Source of the DNA: Micromonospora avicenniae
GTDB taxonomy: Bacteria > Actinomycetota > Actinomycetes > Mycobacteriales > Micromonosporaceae
Reading direction: 5' to 3'
DNA: 64,000 nt
NCBI RefSeq assembly: GCF_900156065.1
Contig: NZ_FTNF01000005.1
Span: 62,001 to 126,000 of the forward strand
In this document: piece by piece, positions 41,369 to 49,971 of the stretch
Position numbering within the stretch: the stretch's first letter is position 1
Layout: each line of letters starts with the position of its first letter
Translations under genes and position numbers: made by a program
The notes under the pieces: generated by a model
What the model was told of the DNA's origin: nothing
Database searches by the model: none
Seen by the model: only the letters and a program-made list of their open reading frames with translations

Positions 41369-44300
41369 TCAGGCGCTGTCCAGCAGCGCGAGGGCCCGCT
41401 CCCGGCCGAGCGCGGCGCCCCGGGCGAACTCCCGTTCGAACCGGTCGGCGTCGATCCCGGCGCGGGTCGCCCCGGTCACCGCCGCGGCCTGTGCCACGGC
41501 CTCGGCGCCCGTGCCGGCCAGTACCGCCGACACGGCGCCGAGCAGCAGCGCGGCCCGGTCGTGCTCGCCGCGCCGCAGCACCGGCCCGATCAGGCCGTCC
41601 ACCGCGGCGCTCACGGTCGGCGCGTCCCACATGCCCACGGTCGCGCCCAGCACCTCCCGATAGTGGCCGCGCGCCGCCGGCGCGTCTCCCGCCGCGTCCG
41701 CGATCCGGCCGAGGGCGACCAGCGCCGCGAGCCGGACGAACTCCGCACCGAACCAGCCGGTCGGGCAGTCCGCCACCGCCCGCTCACAGAGGCGCCTGGC
41801 CTCGTCGAGAGCACCGCGCCGGCGGGCGGTCTCGCCGAGCCCGTAGTGGGCCGCCGCGACCACCTCCGGCGCTCCGGCCGGCTGCGCGATGGCCACCACC
41901 CGCTGGTAGTCGGCTTCCGCCCCGTCCAGGTCGCCGACCCCGAGCCGCCCGTCCGCCCGGGTCCGCAGCAGCTCCGCCGTGTCGAGCGTGGAGCCGAGTT
42001 CGTCGGCCAGCCGCAGGGCCTGCGCCATCGGACCGGTGGCCGCCGCCGGGTCACCGGCCCGGTAGGCGGCCTCGCCGAGGGTGGTGAGCGCCAGGATCAT
42101 GCCCCACCGTTCGCCGATGGCCCGGAACCCGTCGAACGCGGCCGTCAGCTCCGCCCGGGCCTCGTCGTACCGGCCGTCCAGCAGCCACACCAGGGCGACA
42201 CCGAGTGACCCGAGCGCCTCGCTCCACGCATCGGTGCCGAGCATGGTGCGTCGCTCCTCCACGGAGAGCAGCACCGACATCCGTTGCTGCGACGGGGGAC
42301 CGGCGGTCATCCCGGACAGGTAGAGCAGGAACGGGTGCTTCGGGGGGCGTCCCAGGCTCCAGAGGATGTCACCGGCCGTGCCGACGTCCGTCCGGTTCTC
42401 ACCGCCGGAAACGCCCAGCGCGGCGACCAGCAGGCAGAGTGCGTACTCCTCGGCGAGCCCGGCGGGTGGGCCGTCGAGCCGGTCGACCAGCCGGCCGGCG
42501 AGCGCGGCCCCCTCGCCGCGCAGCCCGCGCAGCCACCAGTAGAACGACAGCGCGGCGACCAGCCGCAGCCCGCTCGTGATGTCGCTGCCGTCGATCGACC
42601 GGCGCAGCGCGGCGTGCAGGTCGTCGCGGTTCGCGTCCAGCCGGCGCAGCCAGTCGAGCTGTGCGGGGCCGCGCAGGCCCGCGTCACCGGCCCGGGCAAG
42701 GTCGAGGAAGTACGCCACGTGCGCCCGCCGCAGCCGCTCCGCCTCGCCCGCCTCGGCCAGCCGTTCGGTGGCGAACGCGCGTACGGTCTCCAGCATCCGG
42801 AAGCGGCCGTCGCCCGCCTCGACGAGGGACTTCTCCACCAGGCCGGTCAGCACGTCGAGTGCCTCCGCGCCGAGCGGCGCACAGATCCGCTCGACCGCCG
42901 CCAGGTCGGCGTCGCCGGCGAAGACGCTGAGCCGCCGGGCCAGCCGCCGCTCCGGTTCGTCCAGCAGGTCCCAGCTCCAACGCACCACCGCATGCAGGGT
43001 CTGGTGCCGGGGCGCGGCGGCCCGGCTGCCCCGGTTCAACAGCCGGAACCGGTCGTCCAGCCGGGCCGCGACCTCCGCGACGGGCAGCGCCCGCAGCCGC
43101 GCCGCGGCCAGCTCGATGGCGAGCGGAAGGCCGTCGAGGGTACGGCAGATCCGCAGCACCTCCGTCACGGTGCCGGGGTCGACGCTGAACCCGGGTGCCA
43201 CGTCGGCGGCGCGGTCGGCGAACAGCCGTACCGCGGCGAACCGGTGTGCCTGCTCGGGTTCGGTCTCGTCCGGCGGTACGGGCAGGCCGAGCACCGGGCA
43301 GAGCGCCTCACCGGTCAGTCCGAGCGGCTCCCGGCTGGTGGCCAGCACCCGTACCGACGGGGCCGCGCCGAGCAGCCGAGCGGTGAATCGGGCGGCGTCG
43401 TCGACAACGTGCTCGCAGTTGTCGAGCACCAGCAGCAACCGCCGGTCGGCGAGCGCCGCGACGAGCCGGTCGGCGGCGTCGCGCGGTCCGCCCGGTACGC
43501 GTAGCGCGGTGTCGCGCAGGTTCAGGGCGGCCAGCACCGCCGGGGCCACCTCCGCCCCCGAAGGCAGCGCGGCGAGTTCGACCAGGCACACGTCGCCTTC
43601 GTACCGCCCGGCGGTCTCCACGGCCAGCCGGGTCTTCCCGACGCCGCCCGGACCGTGCAGCGTGACCAGCCGGGCCTCGGCGAGCAGCTTCGCCAGGCGC
43701 CGCAGCTCCTCCTCCCGCCCCACGAAGCTGGTCAGCTGGCCGGGCAGGGGCGGTAGCCGCGGCGGCACCGGCGCGGCATCGGCCCGGTCGCGCAGCAGGG
43801 TCGTGTGCACGGCCACCAGCTCGGCGGAGGGGTCGGTGCCCAGTTCGTCGGCGAGCAGCCGACGCAGGTCGGCGAAGACGGCGAGCCCTTCGGCCCGGCG
43901 GCCGTCGGCGTGCAGCGCGCGCATGAGCTGGCCGTACAGCCGTTCCCGCAGCGGGTGGGCGGCGACCAGTTCCCGCAGCTCGGTCACCAGGGGCCGGACG
44001 GCCTCCGGGGCGCCGGCCAGGGCGAGTTCCGCCTCGATACGGTCCTCGGTCGCGGTCAGCCGGCGGTCCCGCAACCGGGCCACGTGGGCGGACGCGAACG
44101 GGGCGTCGGTCACGTCCGCGAGCGGCTCGCCGCGCCACAGCGCGAGCGCCTCGCGCAGCTCCCCGGCGGCACGGCCGTGATCGCCCGCGGCGAGCGCGAG
44201 CCGACCGGCGTCCACCAGCCGGGTGAACCGGTGCGCGTCGACGTCGTCCGGATCGACCGCGAGCCGGTAGCCGGACGGGTGGAACTCCACCGGATCGACA

Positions 44301-44533
44301 GGCCCGGCCGACAGCAGGTGACGCAGCCGGGACACCTGGGACTGGAGTGCGTTCGCGGCCCGAGCGGGCGGGTCGGCGCCGTAGAGGCCGTCGATCAGGC
44401 GTTCGCGGGGCACCACGCGGCCCGCGTCGAGCAGCAGCAGCGCGAGCAGCGCCCGCAGCCGCGCCCCGCCGATGGTGAGCCGGCGACCGTCGGCCGGGTA
44501 GACCTCGGTCGCACCCAGGATGCCGAACCGCAC
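41369..44533 (-). CDS. AfsR/SARP-type regulator: wHTH-BTAD-NB-ARC-TPR
   Basis: A 1054-residue regulator. Residues 1-95 form an OmpR-like winged helix (LRALLALLLLDAGRVVPRER), 95-250 a BTAD domain, 265-560 an NB-ARC ATPase with Walker A GPGGVGKT (294-301) and LLLVLDNCEHV, and the rest are alpha-helical TPR-like repeats. Such proteins activate antibiotic clusters or exporters. I chose the GTG at 44533 because the family start MRFGILG begins there; the frame stays open upstream to 45721 but is antisense to another gene. It is 67 bases upstream of DrrA and probably controls that exporter. Confidence 0.92.
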   Translation of the reverse strand: MRFGILGATEVYPADGRRLTIGGARLRALLALLLLDAGRVVPRERLIDGLYGADPPARAANALQSQVSRLRHLLSAGPVDPVEFHPSGYRLAVDPDDVDAHRFTRLVDAGRLALAAGDHGRAAGELREALALWRGEPLADVTDAPFASAHVARLRDRRLTATEDRIEAELALAGAPEAVRPLVTELRELVAAHPLRERLYGQLMRALHADGRRAEGLAVFADLRRLLADELGTDPSAELVAVHTTLLRDRADAAPVPPRLPPLPGQLTSFVGREEELRRLAKLLAEARLVTLHGPGGVGKTRLAVETAGRYEGDVCLVELAALPSGAEVAPAVLAALNLRDTALRVPGGPRDAADRLVAALADRRLLLVLDNCEHVVDDAARFTARLLGAAPSVRVLATSREPLGLTGEALCPVLGLPVPPDETEPEQAHRFAAVRLFADRAADVAPGFSVDPGTVTEVLRICRTLDGLPLAIELAAARLRALPVAEVAARLDDRFRLLNRGSRAAAPRHQTLHAVVRWSWDLLDEPERRLARRLSVFAGDADLAAVERICAPLGAEALDVLTGLVEKSLVEAGDGRFRMLETVRAFATERLAEAGEAERLRRAHVAYFLDLARAGDAGLRGPAQLDWLRRLDANRDDLHAALRRSIDGSDITSGLRLVAALSFYWWLRGLRGEGAALAGRLVDRLDGPPAGLAEEYALCLLVAALGVSGGENRTDVGTAGDILWSLGRPPKHPFLLYLSGMTAGPPSQQRMSVLLSVEERRTMLGTDAWSEALGSLGVALVWLLDGRYDEARAELTAAFDGFRAIGERWGMILALTTLGEAAYRAGDPAAATGPMAQALRLADELGSTLDTAELLRTRADGRLGVGDLDGAEADYQRVVAIAQPAGAPEVVAAAHYGLGETARRRGALDEARRLCERAVADCPTGWFGAEFVRLAALVALGRIADAAGDAPAARGHYREVLGATVGMWDAPTVSAAVDGLIGPVLRRGEHDRAALLLGAVSAVLAGTGAEAVAQAAAVTGATRAGIDADRFEREFARGAALGRERALALLDSA

Positions 44534-44752
44534 GGGGCCATTGTCCCGTAGGCGTGGTGGGATCCGTGACGGGCGGACCGCGCCGGGCTCGCGGGCCCGG
44601 CGGCCGAGCTCGGGGATCGGCCATCTACACCGACTCACGGCCACGTCCGGAATCCGCTGCCACGGCCTCCGCGCCCGGGCGGGTCGGACGACGAGCGGCG
44701 GACTGCCCGAGGCGGTGACGGTTGGGCGCGGCGGCACAGGGTAGATGCGGCC

Positions 44753-45943
44753 GTGGCCGACACCAGCGCCCGCAGGGACGACGGCGAGCCGCGCGCCGCC
44801 GCGGCGTACCGCCGGGCCGTGGGCGCGCTGCGCAGCAGGAGCCGGGTGGGCGAACGGCTGCGACGGGTACGCGCCAGCGGCGGGCTGGCGTTGCAGGCCG
44901 GTCTGGCCGCGGGCATCTCGTGGTGGGTGGCCGACGGTCTGCTGCACATCCCGCAGCCCCTCTTCGCGCCGATCTCCGCGGTGATCGCCCTGGCCGCGTC
45001 GGTCGGTCAGCGGTTGCGCCGTACGGTCGAACTGATCGTCGGAGTGGCTGTCGGCGTGCTCATCGGCGACGCGCTGATCTACCTGGTCGGGACGGGGGCG
45101 TGGCAGCTCGGGCTGATCGTGGTGCTGTCCATCGTCGCGGCGGTGCTGCTCGGCGGCAGCCCGGCGGTCATGGTGCAGTCCGCCGCCACGGCGGTCCTGA
45201 TCGGCACGCTGAGCCCGGTGGTGGAGAACCTGGAGTTCCCGCGTTTCGTGGCCGCTCTCGTCGGCGGCGCGGTGTCGTTGGCGGTGACCGCGGTCCTGCT
45301 GCCACTGCACCCGCTGCGGCTGATCAATCGAGCGGCCGCGCCGGCGCTCTGCCTCCTCGCCGATCAGCTCGACGTCACCGCGGAAGCGCTGCGGCGGCGC
45401 GACGGGCCGGCCGCGCAGGCCGCGCTCGACCGCCTCCGGGACAACAAGCAGGAGGTCGCGGCGCTCACCGAGGCGGCGCAGGCCGCGCGGGAGACGAGCA
45501 CCCTCTCCCCGGTGCGCTGGGAGAGCCGGCAGGGCCCGGTGGCCCGGTACGCACGGGCGGCGGAGCCGATCGACCGGGCCATGCGCAACAGCGGGACGCT
45601 GATCCGCCGCACGGTGACCCTGATCGAGGACGCCGAGCCGATCCCGGACACCCTCCCGGACGCGGTTTCCGCGCTGGCGGAGGCGACGCGGCTGCTCCGC
45701 CGGGAGTTCGCCACCGGCCACGAACCCGACAAGGCGCGGAGAACGGCGTTGCGTGCCGTGACCGGAGCGGGTGCGGCCTACCGAGCCGGGGTGGGCTTCT
45801 CGGGTTCGGTGGTGGTCGCCCAGGTCAGGACCACCACCAGCGACCTCTTCGTGGCCACCGGCGTGGAGCAGGAGGAGGCGAACCGCTTGGTACGGGGCGC
45901 CTTCGGACCGCTGGCGACCGACCGGAGCGGCTCCGGCGACTGA
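44753..45943 (+). CDS. FUSC/aromatic-acid-exporter-like membrane protein
   Basis: A 396-residue protein. Residues 45-190 hold about five to six helices (GLAAGISWWVADGLL, AASVGQRLRRTVELIVGVAVGVLIGDALIYLVG); the rest is a mostly cytoplasmic helical region. This is the FUSC/ArAE_2 pattern of putative aromatic-acid exporters and fusaric-acid-resistance proteins. The GTG lies five bases after TAGATG, so a near-leaderless mRNA is possible. Divergent from the BTAD regulator across a 219-base region. Confidence 0.88.
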   Translation: MADTSARRDDGEPRAAAAYRRAVGALRSRSRVGERLRRVRASGGLALQAGLAAGISWWVADGLLHIPQPLFAPISAVIALAASVGQRLRRTVELIVGVAVGVLIGDALIYLVGTGAWQLGLIVVLSIVAAVLLGGSPAVMVQSAATAVLIGTLSPVVENLEFPRFVAALVGGAVSLAVTAVLLPLHPLRLINRAAAPALCLLADQLDVTAEALRRRDGPAAQAALDRLRDNKQEVAALTEAAQAARETSTLSPVRWESRQGPVARYARAAEPIDRAMRNSGTLIRRTVTLIEDAEPIPDTLPDAVSALAEATRLLRREFATGHEPDKARRTALRAVTGAGAAYRAGVGFSGSVVVAQVRTTTSDLFVATGVEQEEANRLVRGAFGPLATDRSGSGD

Positions 45944-46015
45944 CCGGCCGCCGCCATCCCGGCACGGTACCCGGCTGCCACGATCCCCGCCGGCCGACGC
46001 AGGCCTCGTCGACGG

Positions 46016-46726
46016 TCAGCTGAACCGTTCGGTCGTCACCGGAATGAGCCCGGCCAGGCGCACGGTGGCGGTCAGCTCGTGCAGGACCGGCCCGACGGCG
46101 TCGTCGGCGGCACGGGCGAGCTCCACGGTCAGGTCGACCGCCCAGGCGACGCCCCCGCCGACCCGGCGCATCGTCCAGCTGAACCGGTCGTCGCCGAAGC
46201 TGCCGTGGCCGGCGGGCATGCCGTCGCCGCTGGGGTCACCGCCGGGCCGCCAGCGGGCGGCGAGCCCCGCCATCCGGTCCGCGGGCAGCTCGCCGGCGAA
46301 CAGGACGCGGTACACCCGCCGATCGTGGCAGCCGTCCGGTGGCCGTGTGTCGCCCAGCCGCAGCGGTGCCGCGGCCGGGAACACCTGACGGTCGTGAAGG
46401 TGGCTGCGCAGCACCCTCTCGTCGGGCAGCGGCCCGCCGCCCAGCCGCCGGTGGGTGCGATCGGCGGCATCCCGCGCGACCGGTCGGACCCGGGCGCGTA
46501 CCTCCGGCGCGACGCGCATGGCCTGGCTGAACGACGCGGAACTCCGCCAGCCGGCCGCCGGCGTCCAGAGCGCGCCGCCCAGCCCGACCGTCCACCAGTC
46601 GGGCGCGCGGAGGAACTCCTCGACGACCACCGCCTCGGCCCGCTCAGCGGGCCCGTCCGGCCGGTCGAGGAGCAGGTAGTAGTCCAGTGGCAGCGCTCCG
46701 GGTGACACCCGCGTTTCGATGGTCAC
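46016..46726 (-). CDS. protein of unknown function
   Basis: A 236-residue soluble protein that I do not recognise. Visible elements are SPGALPLDYYLLLDRPDGPAE near the start, DWWTVGLGGALWTPAAGW in the middle, and a C-terminal beta-rich part (FSWTMRRVGGGVAWAVDLTVELA). No signal peptide or membrane helix. GGAGG lies seven bases before the GTG at 46726, fixing the start. It follows the Gfo/Idh/MocA gene by 69 bases on the same strand and may be co-transcribed. Confidence 0.8.
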   Translation of the reverse strand: MTIETRVSPGALPLDYYLLLDRPDGPAERAEAVVVEEFLRAPDWWTVGLGGALWTPAAGWRSSASFSQAMRVAPEVRARVRPVARDAADRTHRRLGGGPLPDERVLRSHLHDRQVFPAAAPLRLGDTRPPDGCHDRRVYRVLFAGELPADRMAGLAARWRPGGDPSGDGMPAGHGSFGDDRFSWTMRRVGGGVAWAVDLTVELARAADDAVGPVLHELTATVRLAGLIPVTTERFS

Positions 46727-46795
46727 TCCGGCACCTCCGGCAGCCACGGCCCGCCCGACCCGGGCACGGTACCGCGAGCCCGACCCGGCCGGTGG

Positions 46796-47878
46796 TCAGC
46801 GCGCCGCCGAGGGCGGTACGGGAAGGACCGCACCCTCCGCGGAGGAACGGTGCGCCAGTTCGATAAGCGAGACCGTGTCGACAGAGTCCCGCGCGTCCAC
46901 CGGCATCGGCCCGCCGTCGCGCAGCGCGGTCACCACCTGCTCGTAGAAGCTCTGGTAGCGGCCCGGCTCGGTCGGCATCGGCCGCAGGTCACCCTCGACA
47001 CCGAACTGGCCGTAGCGCTCGGGAGCCACCTCGCCCCAGCCGCTGTCGCCCGGGCGGCCGCCGTCGCGCAGCGCGTCCTCCTGCGGGTCCAGCCCGTACG
47101 TGGTGTAGCCCGCGCGGTCACCGAGGACGCGGAACCGCGGGCCGAGCTGCGGGGCGGCGGCGCTCATCCACAGGTGGGAGCGGACCCCGCCGGCGTGGGT
47201 CAGGGCCACGAACGCGTCGTCGTCGACCTGCGCGCCGGCGCGCCGGCGATCCACCTCGGCGTAGACGTGGGAGACGGGCCCGAAGAGCTGCACCGCCTGG
47301 TCGATGAGGTGGGCGCCCAGGTCGTAGAGGGCGCCGCCGGCCTCGTCCGGAGCGGCGTTCTCCCGCCAGCCCGGCTTGATCGTCGGCCGCCAACGCTCGA
47401 ACCGCGACTCGAAGCGGGTGACCCGTCCCAGCTCGCCCTGCTCGACGAGGCGGCGGACGGTCAGGAAGTCTCCGTCCCAGCGGCGGTTCTGGAAGACGGT
47501 CAGCGGTACGCCTCGCCGGGTCGCCTCGTCCACCAGTTCCCGGCCCTCGGTGGCGGTGGCGGCGAGCGGCTTGTCGACCACCACCGCCAGACCGGCGGCC
47601 AACGCCGCCCGGGCCATCGCGACGTGCTGCCGGTTCGGGGTGGCCACCACGACCAGGTCCAGCGCCTCGGGCGAGCGCCACAGCAGCTCCGCGTCGTCGA
47701 CCAGGCGGGCGTCGGGGTGATCCTGCCGGACCTGCTGCCGCCGCTGCGGGTCCCGGGTCACGACGGCGTGCAGCCGCAGTCCCGGGGTCGCGGCGATCAG
47801 CGGGGCGTGGAACACCCGGCCCGCGAGGCCGTAACCCAGCAACGCCACCCGCAACGGTGCCTGCGCCGAACCCGTCAT
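46796..47878 (-). CDS. Gfo/Idh/MocA-family NAD(P)-dependent oxidoreductase
   Basis: A 360-residue oxidoreductase. The Rossmann motif is at the N-terminus (LRVALLGYGLAGRVFHAPLI), EKP-like DKPLA is near 95, and the C-terminal domain has GGALYDLGAHLIDQAVQLFG with the catalytic-type histidine. These enzymes act on sugars, inositols or related alcohols. GGAGG lies just before the ATG at 47878; TAGATT at about 47931-47936 on the minus strand is a plausible -10. Confidence 0.93.
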   Translation of the reverse strand: MTGSAQAPLRVALLGYGLAGRVFHAPLIAATPGLRLHAVVTRDPQRRQQVRQDHPDARLVDDAELLWRSPEALDLVVVATPNRQHVAMARAALAAGLAVVVDKPLAATATEGRELVDEATRRGVPLTVFQNRRWDGDFLTVRRLVEQGELGRVTRFESRFERWRPTIKPGWRENAAPDEAGGALYDLGAHLIDQAVQLFGPVSHVYAEVDRRRAGAQVDDDAFVALTHAGGVRSHLWMSAAAPQLGPRFRVLGDRAGYTTYGLDPQEDALRDGGRPGDSGWGEVAPERYGQFGVEGDLRPMPTEPGRYQSFYEQVVTALRDGGPMPVDARDSVDTVSLIELAHRSSAEGAVLPVPPSAAR

Positions 47879-47997
47879 GCCATCCTCCGCAGCCCAGGCC
47901 ACGTCCTGGTGACGTCGGCCCGGCGGCACAGAATCTACGCTGGCGGCGGGACGTCAGCCGCATGACGACGATCACCCCGCGCGGACCGTCCGAACTG

Positions 47998-49335
47998 TCA
48001 CAGCCGCTCGTACTGGCGGCGCAGCAGGGTTGCGGCGGTGGCGGCCTGGTCCAATCCGCCGCCGCTAGCGGTGACGAGCACGACGATGTCGTCGTGCCGC
48101 GCGACCACGCGCACCTCAGGCAGGACCGCCGTGTCGCCCGTCGGGCCGATGTAGGCCGCCGCACCGGGTACGGACGGGAGCTGCACCTCCCAGTTGGAGT
48201 TGCTCCTGCGCCTGAGCCGCTCCATGTTCGCGTAGGTCGTCTGAAAATCCTCGGCCAGTTGCGGGGTGCCGAACTCAAGCAGGACGACCATCATCGAGGC
48301 GGACTTCGGTGCCGTCCAGGCTCTGCCGGCCGTGTGCCGGACGCCGGCCAGTTGAGCGAGGACAGGCATCGCGGCGGGCTCGTCCAACGTCATGATCCGG
48401 CTGGAGTCGAACTTGTCGTTCCGGACCGGGGCGAGGTCGGGCGTCGCGTAGTCCGGTGCCGTGACCAGCAGCGCGCCGAGCCCACTGGAGTCGTCGCCGG
48501 TTCCGGCCGCGTCGACGGTGCCGCGCTCCGCCCGTTCGGAGGCACTGCCGTCGCCGGACCGGTCCGGCCGAGGCCAGGCCAGCACGGTGGCGACGAGCAC
48601 CACCGCGACCACCCCGAGCGCGGCGGCGCCCACCAGCCACGGTCGCCGCCGCGAGGTGGAGCGCGGCCGAGCCCAGTCGGACGAGGTCACGAACGGTGGG
48701 ACCGGTTCGCCGTCGTGGCCGCCGGTCGCACCGGCCGTGGCCGGACCACTCGCCGCCGGTTCCGGCCCGGCCGGAGGCTCGGCTTCCGGAGCGCGGCTCT
48801 CGTCGGGCGGGGCGGTGGTGGTCGCGGTCCCGGTCGGGTGCGGCCTCGGCAGTGCCGACAGGGCCGCCCGGGACAGCAGGCCCAGGGCGCTCAGCGCGAG
48901 CCAGGTGCCGGCGAGATACGTGCTGTCCGGTCGGTCGGCCCGGGGAAACCCGCTGGCGTCCACCGCGGCCCCGCTCGGCAGGAAGGTCAGCGCCACTACC
49001 GCCAGCGTCGACAACTTGGCCGCGATCCGCAGGGCGTCGCGCCACTGCGGCCGTACCCAGGCCAGGACGAGGACCGACAACAGGGCGAGCCACCCCAGGT
49101 AGAGCGCGACCTCGGAACCCGTCAGGTCGGTCAGGGCGTACGTCCGTACCTCGCCGGACGGGGCGAGCCCGCGCAGCCGCTCATGGAGGTCCTGCCCGGG
49201 CCGCACCGCGATCCAGGGCAGGGTGTGCGCGTAGCCGAAGGTGGCCAGCCCGGCCAACGCCAGGATCGCCGACCATACGTGTTGCGAGGTGAACCGCCCT
49301 GATGGGCCGGCCTCGGGCCGGTTGTTGATCTCCAC
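47998..49335 (-). CDS. membrane protein of unknown function with an extracytoplasmic C-terminal domain
   Basis: A 445-residue protein. Residues 20-165 hold four likely helices (VWSAILALAGLATFGYA; YLGWLALLSVLVLAWV; LSTLAVVALTFL; TWLALSALGLLSRAALS). A Pro/Ala/Glu-rich linker (about 165-230) leads to another helix (PWLVGAAALGVVAVVLVATV) and a 190-residue outer domain ending in VLVTASGGGLDQAATAATLL. No family recognised. The GTG start lacks a Shine-Dalgarno. Divergent from the small HTH gene at 49412. Confidence 0.78.
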   Translation of the reverse strand: MEINNRPEAGPSGRFTSQHVWSAILALAGLATFGYAHTLPWIAVRPGQDLHERLRGLAPSGEVRTYALTDLTGSEVALYLGWLALLSVLVLAWVRPQWRDALRIAAKLSTLAVVALTFLPSGAAVDASGFPRADRPDSTYLAGTWLALSALGLLSRAALSALPRPHPTGTATTTAPPDESRAPEAEPPAGPEPAASGPATAGATGGHDGEPVPPFVTSSDWARPRSTSRRRPWLVGAAALGVVAVVLVATVLAWPRPDRSGDGSASERAERGTVDAAGTGDDSSGLGALLVTAPDYATPDLAPVRNDKFDSSRIMTLDEPAAMPVLAQLAGVRHTAGRAWTAPKSASMMVVLLEFGTPQLAEDFQTTYANMERLRRRSNSNWEVQLPSVPGAAAYIGPTGDTAVLPEVRVVARHDDIVVLVTASGGGLDQAATAATLLRRQYERL

Positions 49336-49391
49336 AAAAGTGGATCATCGCAGCCGCGTCCGGGTTCCGTCGTCCGGATTTCCCGCCGTCG

Positions 49392-49410
49392 TGTCAATGT
49401 ACTGTTGACA
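49392..49410. promoter_or_regulatory. operator and leaderless promoter of the HTH gene
   Basis: TGTCAA-N7-TTGACA dyad ending one base before the ATG at 49412. TACTGT (49400-49405) within it is a -10-like hexamer six bases before the ATG, so a bound repressor would cover the promoter. Confidence 0.65.
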
Positions 49411-49411
49411 G

Positions 49412-49894
49412 ATGGTCGACGAGATGGGCCGGCTGGGCGAGCTACGGGCCGCCCGGCTGCGCCTCGACGAGGAGGAGCTGGATCTCATCGACCGGGTCCG
49501 GCACGCCGGCGCGACCTGGGCGCAGATCGCCTCGGCGCTGGGCCTGACCAGCCGCCAAGCGGCCGAGCAACGCCGGCAACGGCTGGCCGCGGCCCGCCGG
49601 GCCCGGCGGCGGGAGCTGGACCGGGGCTGGTCGCCCCGGCTCGTGGCGCTGCGCGCGATCGTGACGGACCTTCAGCAATGGATCGACGCCGACCGGCGGT
49701 GGAACGGCCGGTTTCCGGGCGCGACGCTCGTCCGGGACACGCTGGCGGTGGCCCACGACGCCGACCCGGGTGCGCTGCACACCCTGGCCCGGCACATCGC
49801 CGACGACCTCACCCGAGCGGGGCGGACGCACCTGCCGGCGCCGGTCCAGGCGGTCGCCGCCCGGCTGGACGCCGCGCTGTCAACAATTGGTTGA
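49412..49894 (+). CDS. small helix-turn-helix DNA-binding protein
   Basis: A 160-residue protein with an N-terminal helical part and a clear HTH: DRVRHAGATWAQIASALGLTSRQAAEQRRQR (about 27-57), of the type in Micromonospora/Streptomyces 'HTH domain-containing' small regulators. The basic segment RLAAARRARRRELDR follows. The start is fixed by TACTGT six bases upstream. Identical-type dyads lie over its start (49392-49410) and over its stop (49878-49896), so it probably represses itself and the MFS gene downstream. Confidence 0.82.
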   Translation: MVDEMGRLGELRAARLRLDEEELDLIDRVRHAGATWAQIASALGLTSRQAAEQRRQRLAAARRARRRELDRGWSPRLVALRAIVTDLQQWIDADRRWNGRFPGATLVRDTLAVAHDADPGALHTLARHIADDLTRAGRTHLPAPVQAVAARLDAALSTIG

Positions 49895-49896
49895 CG
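49878..49896. promoter_or_regulatory. second TGTCAA-N7-TTGACG operator, before the MFS gene
   Basis: TGTCAACAATTGGTTGACG. Same half-sites and 7-base spacing as 49392-49410; the inner part extends the dyad (GTCAAC-AATTG-GTTGAC). It overlaps the stop of the HTH gene, 75 bases before the MFS start. TTGACG could double as a -35 box. Confidence 0.65.
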
Positions 49897-49971
49897 CTTT
49901 CGGTCGGTATTGATCCTGTCCGACTCACCTTCGAGGATCTGAGCCATCCCGGCTCAACCCTTGGAGGGGCT

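Noticed and set aside
44534..45721. Upstream extension of the BTAD regulator frame
   Set aside because: It would overlap the FUSC gene antisense; the family start MRFGILG at 44533 is clear.
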